Origin: Locusta migratoria
Taxonomy: Eukaryota; Arthropoda; Insecta; Orthoptera; Acrididae
NCBI GenBank assembly: GCA_026315105.1
Contig: CM048755.1
Location: forward strand, 216,120,333-216,184,332
Direction: 5' to 3'
Length of the DNA stretch: 64,000 nucleotides
Both the position numbers and the translations under genes were made by a program. The notes under the pieces are model-generated. The model saw nothing but the letters and a program-made list of their open reading frames with translations. It searched no databases and was not told the origin of the DNA. Shown in pieces: positions 43,364-55,189 of the stretch; the stretch's first letter is position 1; each line of letters opens with the position of its first letter.

Positions 43364-45460
43364 GTGCAGGCTATACACGATACTGACTTAGATACAGGCT
43401 CCATACTATATGTCAACTCCACAAACTCTTCTGTAAACAAACTGTACCTCATGGTGCAGATGTTTGGTAAAGACATACAGATGCAAATAAATACTGGCTC
43501 GGTAGCCACAATAATTACTTCACAAACTTATCTTTGCCTGGGTTCACCGCCGCTTTCACTGGACGTGAGCCGTTTACGCACATACAATTAGAAACAACTC
43601 TACCGTTTGAGATAAATAGATGTCCAAATTACATATAAGTCTGTTGTAAGAATAGTCACTGTGAATGTTGTCGAGCACATGGGGACGGCTGACTTGTTCT
43701 GTTATGATGCCTGGTGCATATTTGGATTCTTTGTTGACGATACTGTCATTGTTGTATCAGACAACATTCCTTACACTGAGATACCATGTCTACAGACTTT
43801 TCTGCTGTTTTTTTTTTCGCCTGGCCTTGGGTGTACCAGCTTTTGCAGATCATGTCTCTCTCAAAGCAGGAGCCAGGCCGTGGTTTTTTCGAGCCTGACC
43901 CATTCCTGTAGCATTGTGTGACACTGTATAACGGAAGTTAGATCGGCTTACGACCTCTGGAGTTTTGCTTCCTGTTCCTTTCAGCGAATGGGGCTCTCCA
44001 ATTGTTGTTGTCAGAAAACCTAACAGCAGTCTCAGGCTTTGTGGCGACCTTAAGACTGCCGCCAATGGTCAATGTGTTATTGATACTTATCCTATGCCTC
44101 CACCGGAAGAATTGCTTTCCAAACATGCCGGACGAAAATACTTCTTGAAAATCGAACTCTGAGGCTTATCATCAGTTACCACTTGACGAGTCATCGCATC
44201 AATTTCTTGTTCTCAAATTGCCTTTTGGCCTGTATCATTACCAACAGTTGCCATTTGGCGTGGACAGTGCGCCAACCATATTTCATAGTGTGTTCTACAT
44301 ATTTCATAGGTTTCTAAAACAACTTCTTATCTCTGTTCCCCGGATGCATTAACTATCAGTATGACATTGTCGTTACTGGGGCTACCATGGATGAATATCT
44401 CAAAAATCTAAATACTCTTTTCTCCATCCTACAACTGACTGGTCTCAAGTGAAATTTTCACAGATGTCAATTCTTTCAGCCCTCTATAGTGTACCTGGGT
44501 TTTCGCCTTTCCAAGGATGGCATCTGGCCCCTTCGTGACAAGATTGCCGCGATCTACGCCCTTCGGTGTCCTTCATCACTCAAAGAACTGCAAGCTTTTC
44601 TCAGAAACATAGCATACATACTATCAAAAGTTTATTCCCTCCATAGCAGAGATCTCTTACCCACTCACTCGCTTGCTCAAGAAAATGTTCCTTTCACATG
44701 GTCTGACAAATGTGATGCTGCTTTTCGCCGCCTTAAAGCTCATCTTCAAATTACTGCCCTGGGCAACAGCTTGTTTTAGCTACTGATGTGTCACAACATG
44801 GTATTGGTGCTGTTTAACTCGCAATTATCCTGATGGTACAGAACGTCCTATTGCTTATGCTCCAAAACCTTAAATGACTCGCAGTTGCAGTATTCACAAA
44901 TTGAAAAAGAGACTCTTGCCATTGTTTATGCTCTCTAGACGTTTAGTGTCTTTCTCTAATTAGTACCTTGTTATTATGGACCACAAGCCATAGGTATCTT
45001 TATTTCATCCATCCACTTCCATTCCTGACAAGGCAGCACATAGGCTACAACGGTGGGCACTCTTTCTCACTCATTTTCATCCCACTGATCAGCATGGAAA
45101 TGCTGATGCCTTATTCAGACTTCCTATGGGCATCTTCGACAAAAATGAACTTGTTTGTTTTTATTTGGATGAGGCTGCGCAGACTGTCATTGAGGGCTTT
45201 CCCATCACGGGACAATGCTTGGCAGCAGCCACCGCCGAGGATCATGTTCTACATCACATAGAAAACGGCTGGCCAGTTTGTCCTTCTGGAAAAGCATTGC
45301 ATCCCCTCTGGAACTACTTCCATCTGCGGCTGCACCTATCCTTATTTTATGGAGTTATCTGGCTGGCTATTGACAGCGTCTCTCCCCACGTTGTTGTTCC
45401 GGCAACATTGCAGCCTGCCGTCCTAAGTCTTCTACACAATGGACACTGGACAGAACATTA
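43364..45460 (+). pseudogene. Pol remnant: protease, reverse transcriptase, RNase H
   Basis: The protease motif is INTGS near 43490, where DTG-S is expected. RT pieces are SEWGSPIVVVRKPNSSLRLCGD (43980-44050), DTYPMPPPEELLSKHAGRKYF (44080-44150), a catalytic box reading YQYD in place of YxDD (44350), and VYLGFRLSKDGIWPLRDKI (44490-44550). Then follow FTWSDKCDAAFRRLKAHL (44695-44750), an RNase H start with ATDVSQHGIGAV (about 44778-44812) and, at 45110-45440, the region between RNase H and integrase. More than ten stops and frame changes are visible; both the protease and RT catalytic Asp residues are lost. Confidence 0.8.
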
Positions 45461-45462
45461 TC

Positions 45463-46123
45463 AAAATTGTGTGCCGGAACCGGGACGCGAACCTGGGACC
45501 TTTGCCTTTCGCAGGCAAGAGCTCTACCGACTGAGCTATCCCGACACAACTCATGATGCCGCCTCACAACTTTACTTCTGCCAGTACCTCACTTTCCACT
45601 TTCCAAACTTCACAGAAGCTCTCCTGCGAAACATGCAAGACTAGCACTCCTGGAAGAAAGGATATGGTGGTTACATTGCTTAGCCACAGCCTAAGGGATG
45701 TCCCAGAATGAAAGTTTCATTCTGCATTGGAGTGTGCGCTGATATGAAACTTCCTGGCAGATTAGAACTGTGTGCCGGAACTGGGACTCGAACCTGGGAC
45801 CTTTGACTTTCACGGGCAAGTGCTCTACCGACTGAGCTATCCCGACATGACTCTTGATGCCGCCTCACAACTTTACTTCTGCCAGTACCTCGCCTCCTAC
45901 TTTCCAAACTTCACAGAAGCTCTCCTGCGAAACATGTAAGACTAGCACTCCTGGAAGGAGTTGAGGCGGCATCGTGAGTCGTGTCGGGGTAGCTCAGACG
46001 GTAGAGTGCTTGCCCGCAAAAGGCTAAGGTCCCAGGTTCGAGTCCCGGTTCTGGTACACAATTTTAATCTGCCAGGAAGTTTCATATCAGCGCACACTCC
46101 GCTGCAGAGTGAAAGTTTCGTTC
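45463..46123. mobile_element. Block of three tRNA-derived SINE units (-, -, +)
   Basis: Two minus-oriented units in tandem (period about 301 bp, tRNA-like parts near 45470-45545 and 45771-45846) are followed by a plus-oriented unit from about 45963 (tRNA-like part near 45985-46058, tail to 46123). AGAACATTATC at 45452-45462 and AGAATGTTATC at 46124-46134 may be the target duplication, with two mismatches. Inserted in the pol region of the Gypsy-type element. Confidence 0.8.
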
Positions 46124-46246
46124 AGAATGTTATCGGCCACATGGGATGGTGCCTACTAGATCATTCGCAAACAGTGACGAAGAAAGATGGGCGTAGGCTT
46201 ACTGCAACAAGTGTGTGAAAAACAAAAATGGGTGAGGAATGTTGCA

Positions 46247-46467
46247 TATCAAGTGCGTGAATTCGAATGTTCTTCTGCGCCTGTTGGCGCTGCGGTACGA
46301 GTGTGAAAGTTCGTGAGTGCGCCACCCCCACCTGGCCAGCCTGTGGCGGGAGGACTGGAAAGCAGTACCGGAATGGCAGTTCACATTCAGACTCTTAAGT
46401 GTGATGTGGTATTCTCATCTTGATAGTGTCGTGCTTGTTGATTATTGAGTATTCATGTTGTTACAAC
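46247..46467 (+). repeat. 3' LTR of the Gypsy-type element
   Basis: It aligns with the 5' LTR from TATCAAGTGCGTGAATTCG to GTTGTTACAAC, with many substitutions and small indels, so the insertion is not recent. Confidence 0.8.
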
Positions 46468-47401
46468 TTTAACAGTGCATACTGTGATAACTTTGTGATT
46501 CATGAATTAATGTACAGCAGTGGGGTGTTTAAGCAGCAGTGGAGGTGAGCCTAAAAAATTTTCAAGGAATCTGCTGGGTGCTTTTACACTTTCAAGAATT
46601 AATATCATATTGTATTGTGAAAGACAACCCATGTGACAACAACAAAAATGCTAAATAATGAAAACACCAGAGCTGTTATTAGAAGCAGTTATCACACAGA
46701 ATGTTAATAATATTGATCAGATATGACAGGCCGATCTCTTATGTAAAAATGGACAGAAGATGTCATCACTGTCGTGCAGTCCGTAAGTAATAAGACTCGT
46801 AGCTGTGCCAGGATGTGAGGGCCAAGAAGTGGGCATGAAGCTTAAATGAAAAAGGTGTGTAGTTATGAGAAAACTGAAACTGAAACAATTACATGGTGCC
46901 AGATGGGACCCGGTGGAGAACAATATCTGTCCCTAAAGGTACATCTTGGAATCAGAGGCAAAGTTACGATATCATTGAAGCTTGAGGTTAACAGGTCTAG
47001 TCAGGCCAGTGGCCAGGATGCAAATATGTGTTGGTTCTTTGGTTTGTCTTCAGGTCTGGCTGATGGTCGGTGGCTGGGTTCTCTCTACACCAGGGGTTGA
47101 CATACTCTCATCTGTAGAACCAAGGCACCAAGGATGCCCATCCAACAGGCATATGTCAGGAACATGCATGTGGCAACTCCCATGGACAGCCTGGCCAAAC
47201 AGACTGAACAAAATACTTATGAAAAATTTATATTCCTCATTCCTATGCACTCGCAGCCATTGCCCCCTTAAAAGAAGGGGTAAAAGGGGGGGGTTACTGG
47301 GGGAGGGGGGCAGAAAATTATGAAAATAACTGAGTTTAGGATTTTTTCTGTTTACAGGCACTCCTAGGAATATGTAGTGTGTGTGTGTGGGTTAAGCAAC
47401 A
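46468..47401. other. Nothing recognised
   Basis: No supported gene. A polypurine/G-rich stretch lies at 47270-47310. Confidence 0.4.
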
Positions 47402-47410
47402 TTAACCTTG

Positions 47411-47760
47411 AAACTTCCTGGCAGATTAAAATTGTGTGCCGGAACCGGGACTCGAACCTGGGACCTTTACCTTTCGCGGGCAAGCGCTCTACCACTGAGC
47501 TACCCCGAAACGACTCACAATGCCGCCTCACAACTTTACTTCCACCAGGTACCTCGCCTCCTACTTTCCAAACTTCACAGAAGCTCTCCTGCGAAACTGG
47601 CAAGACTAGCACTCCTGAAAGAAAGGATATGGTGGAGACATAGCTTAGCCACAGCCTAAGGGATGTTTCCAGAATGAAACTTTCACTCTGCAGCGGAGTG
47701 TGCGCTGATATGAAACTTCCTGGCAGATTAAAATTGTGTGCCGGAACCGGGACTCGAACC
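47411..47760 (-). mobile_element. tRNA-derived SINE, 1.2 units in tandem
   Basis: One full minus-oriented unit (47411-47712) is followed without gap by the first 48 bp of a second unit, giving a period of 302 bp. The second unit ends inside the B-box (GGGACTCGAACC). TTAACCTTG at 47402-47410 and 47761-47769 is an exact 9-bp duplication, so the 350-bp tandem piece inserted as one molecule. Confidence 0.88.
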
Positions 47761-48097
47761 TTAACCTTGTTGTTACATATAAAAATTGATAACAATTATG
47801 TGTTAACAGTAACATTGGATGTATAAAAGTTCATACATACTAAAATAATTTCTCAGGAACTAATACTTTACATTCAGTTTTATGGGAGGGTTAATGAAAT
47901 GTATGCAACTGAATAGTACAACTCATGGGCAGACAGAACTTTCAGTTAGTTTACAGAGCCAAATTTCAGTATATCAAGGGTTGGATTCATAATTACATAA
48001 CTACAATTTATTTATTTAAAGTGAAAATTATTTTGGTTAGGTTTAAAACTAAATGGTTAGTACAATACTTGCCTTGAAGTTTTCTTGTGTAACTGTG

Positions 48098-48100
<3 letters not shown>

Positions 48101-48166
<66 letters not shown>

Positions 48167-48186
48167 GTGCGTGTGTGTGTGTGTGT
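48101..48186. repeat. (GT)n microsatellite
   Basis: About 43 GT units with two GC interruptions near 48161-48170. Confidence 0.97.
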
Positions 48187-48189
48187 CAG

Positions 48190-49260
48190 CATAGAGTAGA
48201 AGTCTTGGCTGCGCCGACCAGGTAGTGGTGGCAGCAGCACTTATGACAAGTGCCAGCCGAATGCTTAGGTGGCTCAGGATGGTAACAGCTCAGCTGTAAC
48301 ACTCCACCCACGTGGGAAGGAAAGAGGCTCTTATTGGGGTGGCAGCCACGAGTTTAGTCATCATATAATACCATACATGTACTTCAAATGAGGCCAAGCG
48401 GTTCGTCTGTCTGACGATAGTTACAAGATAGTTACTAATGTTGAGAATTTAGAAGAATACTATTGATTTTAGAATACAAATTTTTTACCACCTCATTGGT
48501 GTACAGGATCATTTCTACATTAACCCTTAATTTCATTACTATTTCGCACACTACAGTGGAAAGAATATGGTACTGATGTCCAACAAACATTATTACATTC
48601 AAAAAAATGGAGTTATATGCTTATATTCATTTAACATTATTCATTATATGTGCTTTCAGGTTGCGAGGTCAGCACCACTTCAGTGGGTGCAGCAGCGTGT
48701 TTACAAAACCCCTTTTTGTAACCAATTCCAATAACGGTTACAAAGATTAGGGGCATTGCAGGAGCAGAGATTTCTATGTGTAAGATCGCAGTATAATTCT
48801 TCCGTATTGATGCCCGTCATTAATATGGGTGATAGCCCGATTAAAGGTAATCTGATTTTGTTCAGCTTAAACAGACACCCAATTGAATGAAGGAGTCTAC
48901 TGTCAGTAAAATTAGGTAGCTCCTTCCAGTTGTCATGGTGATGCAATGCACAATTGAATTCAGGAAGATGTAGCATAAAGTGGGATATGTTAACCTGAGT
49001 GGCAGTATGTAGGTGAGCAAGCACTCCTGTAGTGTTGGAAGAAATCACACCTTGAACTGTAGTATACTGAACCGCTACCGTACAAAGTAATTTGGTAGGT
49101 CTGAGGTGTCTGGTTACTTTTGTAACACAGTTATAGGTTGTGGTGGCTCATACAATAGGCTATTGCCAATAGTTTTAAAGTCTAGTGTGTGCACTGACAT
49201 CAATAAATGTGGGCAGGATGGTTTTCTATTGCCTACCACGAAGAGAGAAATCGCACAGTC

Positions 49261-49302
<42 letters not shown>

Positions 49303-51250
49303 CGCGCGCGCGCTAAGTTACCAGCATCAGGGTGGAACATGCAGCACCATGCAGTGGATCACTGAGGGGTATTTTAGAAGCACTAGAACATGGGAGAAGT
49401 ACTATCTCAGTATGTATGGATGGAAAAGATGATAGTATCAGTGGAAAGTCTGGGTCCCTCAGTGACAAAAGAAGAAGAAGAAGAAGAGGAATGGGGTAGA
49501 TGCAATGGTCATGGCAGTAGGATAAATAGTGAAAGGGAAGGGCTCAAAAAATTACCTGCATAGCATCCAATGAAAACCTGCTCACCACCTTGTGGCAGCC
49601 CTGATGGGAACTTGTTTTGATTCATCATTAGTGTAAGTAACCATGCCATTGACTGGTTGCTCTGACCCTCCATGTCCATCTCAGGTAAAACATGAAGTCC
49701 TACTAAGAGCATGACCCGCAAGAAGGCCAGTGAACACAATTTGCAGAGGCTCCTATATGTTACCAGTTGCATACTTGTAGGACTAAAGCCAGTTTAAAAA
49801 AATCATGAAGGAACATTATCAATCTTTAACATTGATGTTGTTAGTCATAGAGCGAAAAATCAAGTAGGGCATCGGTATGCGAGATTAAAGTGCTGAATAC
49901 ATAGTGAGGCATGGCTCCTGGTGGAGTGGTATACAGGAAGTACAATTAACATAACGAGCAACAGAAGTGAATGTTTGGCAGCAGTTACTCGCTTGCACAG
50001 GTGAACAGTAGCTTCAGGTGCTGATAATATATAATTCAGTAACATGCATAATATGATAGTGAAATACAGGTATAGCAGAGCTGCAACACTAGCAACGATA
50101 TGTAAGTAAAAATAATATAATCATATGATAAAGTAAAATAATAAATATAAGTGATGATGCACATATTGAATTATAGGTTGCCCTTGTACTTAGCATAGCT
50201 TGCAGTTATGAGAAATGGTGGAGGGGACAACGGTAGTGTCAAAAACGCATAACTGGTGCAGTAATTTTCTGTAACCTACACATGGTGTAGGGTGATATTG
50301 GATACCTGTCATAAAAATGAAGGAAAACAGTCACTGCAGAAGTTTGTGACTGTAAGGTACATTAAAATTCCAACTAGGGAATGGAATTGCAAAATCCATA
50401 TGGTAATAAATGGCATCAGGATGTGTAAGAGGTGGCCAATAGTATGAACATTGCTTATGTGTTGATTATTTGAAATGATTGTTAATGCATAGCTGAGTGT
50501 CAATAGGTTGTGATAGTCAGCAGCATGCAGGCTATCTGGCTATGATGCATGTACCGCTGACACCAAACATTATTGCTGGAGTCCAAAGGTGTTGCAGTGT
50601 TGCCACCGTGCACTCTGGCTAGCATACAGCGGATGGGTCTGAACCAAGAACAAATTATGCTGGTGTGACCAATTGCTGTAGACTGTTCATACAGATTTAT
50701 TGGTGTAATTTCCCATTTAGCATCAAAGGCTTTTCACTCATCATTAATATATGCTAACAATAAAAGCAGTTGTTACCAATAATAGGAAAATACTCATTTA
50801 CAGTGACAGTAATTCAATGTGATGGGTGTGTCTGGTTGTTGGGATGTAATGTAATGTATTCTTAATGTATTAAGACAAGAAATCCTGTCATTACTCCTGA
50901 ATACCCTGTGATTTTGGTATGCAATGTTTGCAACCTTGTGCAGGGGAAGGGAGCATTGTTGCTCATATTGAACACTCAACCCCAAAATTCAATATATACG
51001 TAGCTCCATGTGGACACAATGAAAGAAAATGAAGAAAGTGTACATGGTTAATTAGAATGGTTTCCGTTGTGGGAAATTTATCTTTTTCTGAATGTTTTAA
51101 AATTGCAAAAGAGTAACATATTTGTTAAGGTTTATTGCATGTTGAACATTTCCATTCATGATACCTATGAAAATCAGTAATGGACTTAGTGGATGGTTTT
51201 TCAACAGTGGTTAGCACTTATTTCTGTTGTCTTGTTAATGATATTCAGTT
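48190..51250. other. Long stretch without a supported gene
   Basis: No known domain was found. The minus strand has a 115-residue open frame at 49048-48701 with coding-like composition (several Cys, N-glycosylation-like NISHF, ending NRYWNWLQKGVL), and shorter minus-strand frames at 49772-49509, 50045-49860, 50503-50309 and 50985-50794. They may be pieces of one decayed gene of unknown type, but no motif supports a call. A GT/GC microsatellite is at 49264-49313. Confidence 0.35.
49264..49313. repeat. (TG)n(GC)n microsatellite
   Basis: Nineteen TG units then six GC units. Confidence 0.96.
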
Positions 51251-51254
51251 CTAC

Positions 51255-51367
51255 ATCTGTATCTAAATACATCCGCAATCCACACAAAGGTACCACTGGT
51301 ACCGCTACTAATTACATGCATTCTTGTTCCACTCCCATATAGAATGAGGGGAAAACAAATGCTTGTA
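51255..51367 (-). mobile_element. 3' end fragment of a LINE
   Basis: CTACATCTGTATCTAAATAC, followed by a CCGCAATCCAC...GGTACC stretch, resembles the tail of a CR1-type LINE in antisense. It is short and diverged. Confidence 0.45.
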
Positions 51368-52245
51368 TACATTTGTTGTTGTTATGGTCTTCAGTCCGCA
51401 GATTGATTTGATGCTGCTCTCCACACAACCCTGTCCTGTGCAAGCCCCTTCATTTGAGAATAAGAATGGCAACCTACATCCTTTTGAATCTGCTTACTGT
51501 ATTTGTCCCTCGGCCTCCCTCTATGATTTTTACCTCACCCACTTCCTTCTAATGCTAAACTGATGATTCCTTGATGTCTCAGAATGTTTCCCGCCAACCG
51601 ATCCTTTCTCTTAGTCAGGGTATGCAAGAAACTCCTTTTCTCACCAGTTCTGTTGGGCACCTCTTTATTAGTTACATGATCCACCCATCTAACTTTCATC
51701 ATTCGCCTGTAGTGCCACATTTAAAAAGCTTCTGTCATCATTTTGTCTGAATTCCTTATCATCCACATTTCACTCCCATGCAATGCTACACTCCAGACAA
51801 ATGCTTTCAGAAAGGACTTCCTAAACTTGTTTTTCGCTTCTTCAGAAACGCTTTTCTTCCCATAGCCACTCTGCATTTTATATCTTCTGTACTTTGGCCA
51901 TCAGAAGTTACTTGCTACCCAAATAACAAAACTCATCTACTACTCTTTTATTGTCTCATTACCTAATTTAATTCCTTCAGCATCGCCTGATTTCTGACAC
52001 TACATTCCATTACCCTTGTTTTACTCTCGTTAATTTTCATCTTATACCTTCCTTTCAAGACACTGTCCATTCCAGTTAATTGCTCTTCCAGCTTCTTTAC
52101 TGTCTCTGGCAGAATTACTGTGTCATCAGCAAACCACAAGGTTTTTATTCCCTCTCTCTGGACTTTAATTCCTTATCCAGATTTCTCCTTGGATTTCTGT
52201 ACAGCTTGCTCAATGTACAGATTGAACAACTTTTGAGAAAGGCTT

Positions 52246-53584
52246 GTAATGCACTGAATTCCAGTAACACTAAAAGACACATGGCAAAGCCACAGAATCT
52301 CTCAGGCCAGTCCTCGGACAAAGGAAGAATCATTTAAAAAATAATAATACCTGAAATTTAATTACAAAGTCAGAATCCTGATGAAATCCCGAGTTTATTG
52401 ATTACACACTCAGACTGGTTAATTTGTTAATTAATAATCATTAAAATTTCATTGCACAATTATAGGCATAAAACTAATTTTCACAGATCCAGAGACACCA
52501 CTGATCTATTGTCTGCATAGAGGAGCATCAGTGGGAGGGAGCAGCATAATTTTGGCACTGCACATTTAATTAGTACAGAGAAATGGCCAAGATGGCAAAA
52601 TCTTGTTTAGTTTCCTTTCAGCTGTTATTTCAAACTGTCGCTATAGCATGTGGTGGCAGAGGGAGACGAGTTTCGCATTCTGTGAATCCACACCGGTTCA
52701 GGCCACCCAACATGATGGGGGAACTTCACCACTGTTGGCGGCCACAAGATAGGTAACGATGAGTCCTCCCTCCTCTGTTAGGTTGACTACAGGGAACTTT
52801 TCGCCAACGACATAGGTGCACAGGAATGCATTGGTCACTCGTTTAAATAGCCTGGAGAGCAGCTCCTGAGCCTCATTCCCTTGCAGTTCCTGGAGGTATC
52901 GAAATTGGGAGATCAGGGTACAGCAGTTACTGTCATTTAGTGAGATGTGCTTTCCATTACCTTGGGAGCAAGCAGCCTATCCTAGACTTCCGTGCCGTGC
53001 TCGATATGATCACTGATACGACATACTTTGCGTCTTCCGTGGACATGATTGCCTTACTTCTGCATTTGCGACGTCTTTTCGGGAAATACTATTCTGGTAT
53101 GTATCATGTTTGATGCCTAGGTCCGAACCCTGTTCTTGTAATCGTGCACGAACTCATGGCTAGTTTCTCACCTTTCGTCTTACACTCTCTGTGAGGACTA
53201 GTTCTTATTTATGTTCTTACTCTTGTATGTATTTTGTAACTTGGCCTGCAGCAAGTCTATTACACGCCCAGTGGCTGCTTTCAGTGTGTGATGGTTTATG
53301 GAAATTTGTGACAAGGCTACCTCATCTCTATGTGCTTTGTTGTAAATATATGTATTTAGACTGGCTATCCTGACCTTCATTTTGCTGTAGCTTCACTTAC
53401 TGTCCCATTTTGTAAACCTTTTACCATGTGCTGAAACCCCTGCTGTAAGAGACGAAATTCAACTGCCTGGGACAGAAGATCTGCAGGTGAGTTGCCTGCC
53501 AGGGAACAATGATAGTCGGAGACTCTTTGAACGGTAATTTTCCCATCTTTTCTTTATACAGCTACAGCTTCACACAAGATGACC
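52246..53584. other. Insert within the RTE copy
   Basis: RTE text stops after CAATGTACAGATTGAACAAC and resumes near GGCTACAACCCCGTCTTATT. The insert of about 1.34 kb has a coding-like segment at 52698-52976 on the minus strand and, further along that strand, an AATAAA-like signal (CAATAAACTC near 52395). The ends have no visible inverted repeats. Confidence 0.55.
52698..52976 (-). CDS. Unidentified coding-like segment (92 residues)
   Basis: I do not recognise this protein. The minus-strand frame has no ATG; it runs from just after an in-frame TAG (52977-52979), preceded by a possible AG acceptor, to TGA at 52698-52700. The sequence has normal amino-acid composition with an amphipathic-looking stretch (ISQFRYLQELQGNEAQELL, SRLFKRVTNAFL) and a hydrophobic end (GGLIVTYLVAANSGEVPPS). 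It could be the last exon of a host gene, a piece of a processed copy, or a fragment of an unknown element. The reversed CAATAAA about 300 bp further along the minus strand would suit a transcript end. Confidence 0.35.
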   Translation of the reverse strand, partial: AACSQGNGKHISLNDSNCCTLISQFRYLQELQGNEAQELLSRLFKRVTNAFLCTYVVGEKFPVVNLTEEGGLIVTYLVAANSGEVPPSCWVA

Positions 53585-54774
53585 TACGTTACAGGCTACA
53601 ACCCCGTCTTATTTCCTTTCCAACCACTGTGACCCTTTCATGATGTTTGACTCTAGTAATTGCTGTCTGGTTTTTGTACAAGTTGAATATAACTCTTCAC
53701 TCCCTATGTTTTACTACTGCTACCTTCAGAATTTGAATGAGTGTATTTCATTCAACATTGTCAAAAGTTTTCTCCAGATTTATCTTATAAGATAAGTCGT
53801 AATGTGAATATTGCCTCTCGTGTTTCTACATTTGTCCTAAATCCAAACTGATCTTTCCCAAGGTCGGATTCCACCAGTTTTTCCATTCATCTGTAAATAA
53901 TTCGTGCTAGTATTTTGCAACCATGGTTTATTAAACTGATAGTTCTGTAATTTTCTCATTTGTCTGCACTTCTTCTTAGGAATTGAAATCACTATGTTCT
54001 CTTGAAGTCTGAGGGTATTCTCCTGTCTTATACATCTTGCATATCAGGTGGAACAATTTCCTCATGACTGGCTCTCCCAACAATAATAGCAGTTCAGATG
54101 GACCATCATCTACTCCAGGGGCCTTGGTTCTACTTAACTCTTTTAGTGCTCTGTCAAAATCTTATCGCAGTATAGTATCTCCTATCTCATCTTCCTCTAC
54201 TTCATCTTCAATTTATAGAATACTGCCTTCAAGTGTATTTTCTTTGTATAGGCCCTCTATATATTCATTCCACCATTCAGCTTTCCGTTCTTTGTTTAGT
54301 ATTGGTTTTCCATCTGAGTTCTTGATATTCATAGTGCTGATTTTCTTGTCTCCAAATGTCCCAAGTATTTATACAATCTTCTACAGTCTTACATTTGTCC
54401 TCTAGCCACTTCTGCTTATCCAGTCTGCACGTCCTGTCAATCTCATTTTTCAGCCATCTGTACTCCCTTTTGCCTGCTGCACTTGCTACATTTGTATATT
54501 TTCTCCTTTCATCAATTATGTTCAATATCTCCTGTGTTATCCAAGGATTTCTATTAGGCATTGTCCTGTCTATATGATACTCTGTGGTCTTCACTACTCT
54601 TATCTCTCAGAGCTACCCATTCTTCTTCTACTGTATTACTTCCCGCATTTCAGACAATCCTTGCCTAATGCTCCCTCTAATACTCCCAACCTCTTCTAGT
54701 TCCTTCAATTTGTCCTGATTCAATCTCCTTAATTTTCTAAATTTTTGCAGTCTCTTAAATTTTAATCTACAGTT

Positions 54775-55100
54775 GCCAACTACATTTGGAACACAGTTAA
54801 CAGGAAATAATGTCAATGCCACTGTCAAACAAGTGCCGAGACATAACAAAACTGCAGTCACACCATCCTATCTTCCAAGTGATTTAGTGTTACTAAAAAA
54901 CACAACTGTGAAACCGGGTAGACTCAAGAAATTCACCTCTCCTTTTGAAGGTCCAAATCCACGTGATGTCACCTGTTAACGTGGATCTGTGAGTATCCGA
55001 TTGGACAGTAATTTTGCACTTTGATTGCCTTCAACCTTACCATGGACAAGTGGTACGAAAATGACCTCTAAAGAGGGATTGTGTTCAAAAGAGAAAGAAA
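54775..55100 (+). pseudogene. LTR-element pol 3' fragment (GPY-type chromodomain-like end)
   Basis: The plus strand reads LPSDLVLLKNTTVKPGRLKKFTSPFEGP, the pattern DLVLL...KGR..KL...F.GPY seen at the C-terminus of Gypsy integrases. It is short, without the integrase core, and wedged between an RTE copy and a CR1/L2-like fragment. Confidence 0.45.
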
Positions 55101-55189
55101 AAGCAAAAAAATCAAACCACCAAATACCAATCCAGTATTACAAAGAGAACTCAGCTGCAATGGCCTCCTTACTTTACTTACATTTATTG

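Larger units (their letters stand above)
42142..46467 (+). mobile_element. Degraded Gypsy-type LTR retrotransposon
   Basis: Two direct repeats of about 215 bp (42142-42354 and 46247-46467) flank gag, protease, reverse transcriptase and RNase H remnants in the order usual for Gypsy. The integrase is absent: pol text stops near 45450, where a SINE block has entered, and the 3' LTR follows about 125 bp after that block. The sequence just inside the 5' LTR (TTTGGCAATGAGGATGGGA) is the place for a primer-binding site. No convincing 4-5 bp target duplication was found. Confidence 0.82.
51368..54770 (-). pseudogene. RTE-type LINE, antisense, split by a 1.3-kb insert
   Basis: On the plus strand the element begins with its reversed tail (TTTGTTGTTGTTATGGTCTT CAGTCCG). 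The part 51470-52245 covers the 3' UTR and RT C-terminus; 53585-54770 covers RT start, linker and end of the endonuclease. The minus-strand reading at 54594-54277 gives NPWITQEILNIIDERRKY and DKQKWLEDKCKTVEDCINTWDIW, typical of the RTE linker. The section 53740-54130 aligns with 3190-3494 and 9469-9560 of the first RTE copy. The 5' end is missing; at about 54775 the sequence changes to an LTR-element fragment. Confidence 0.78.
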
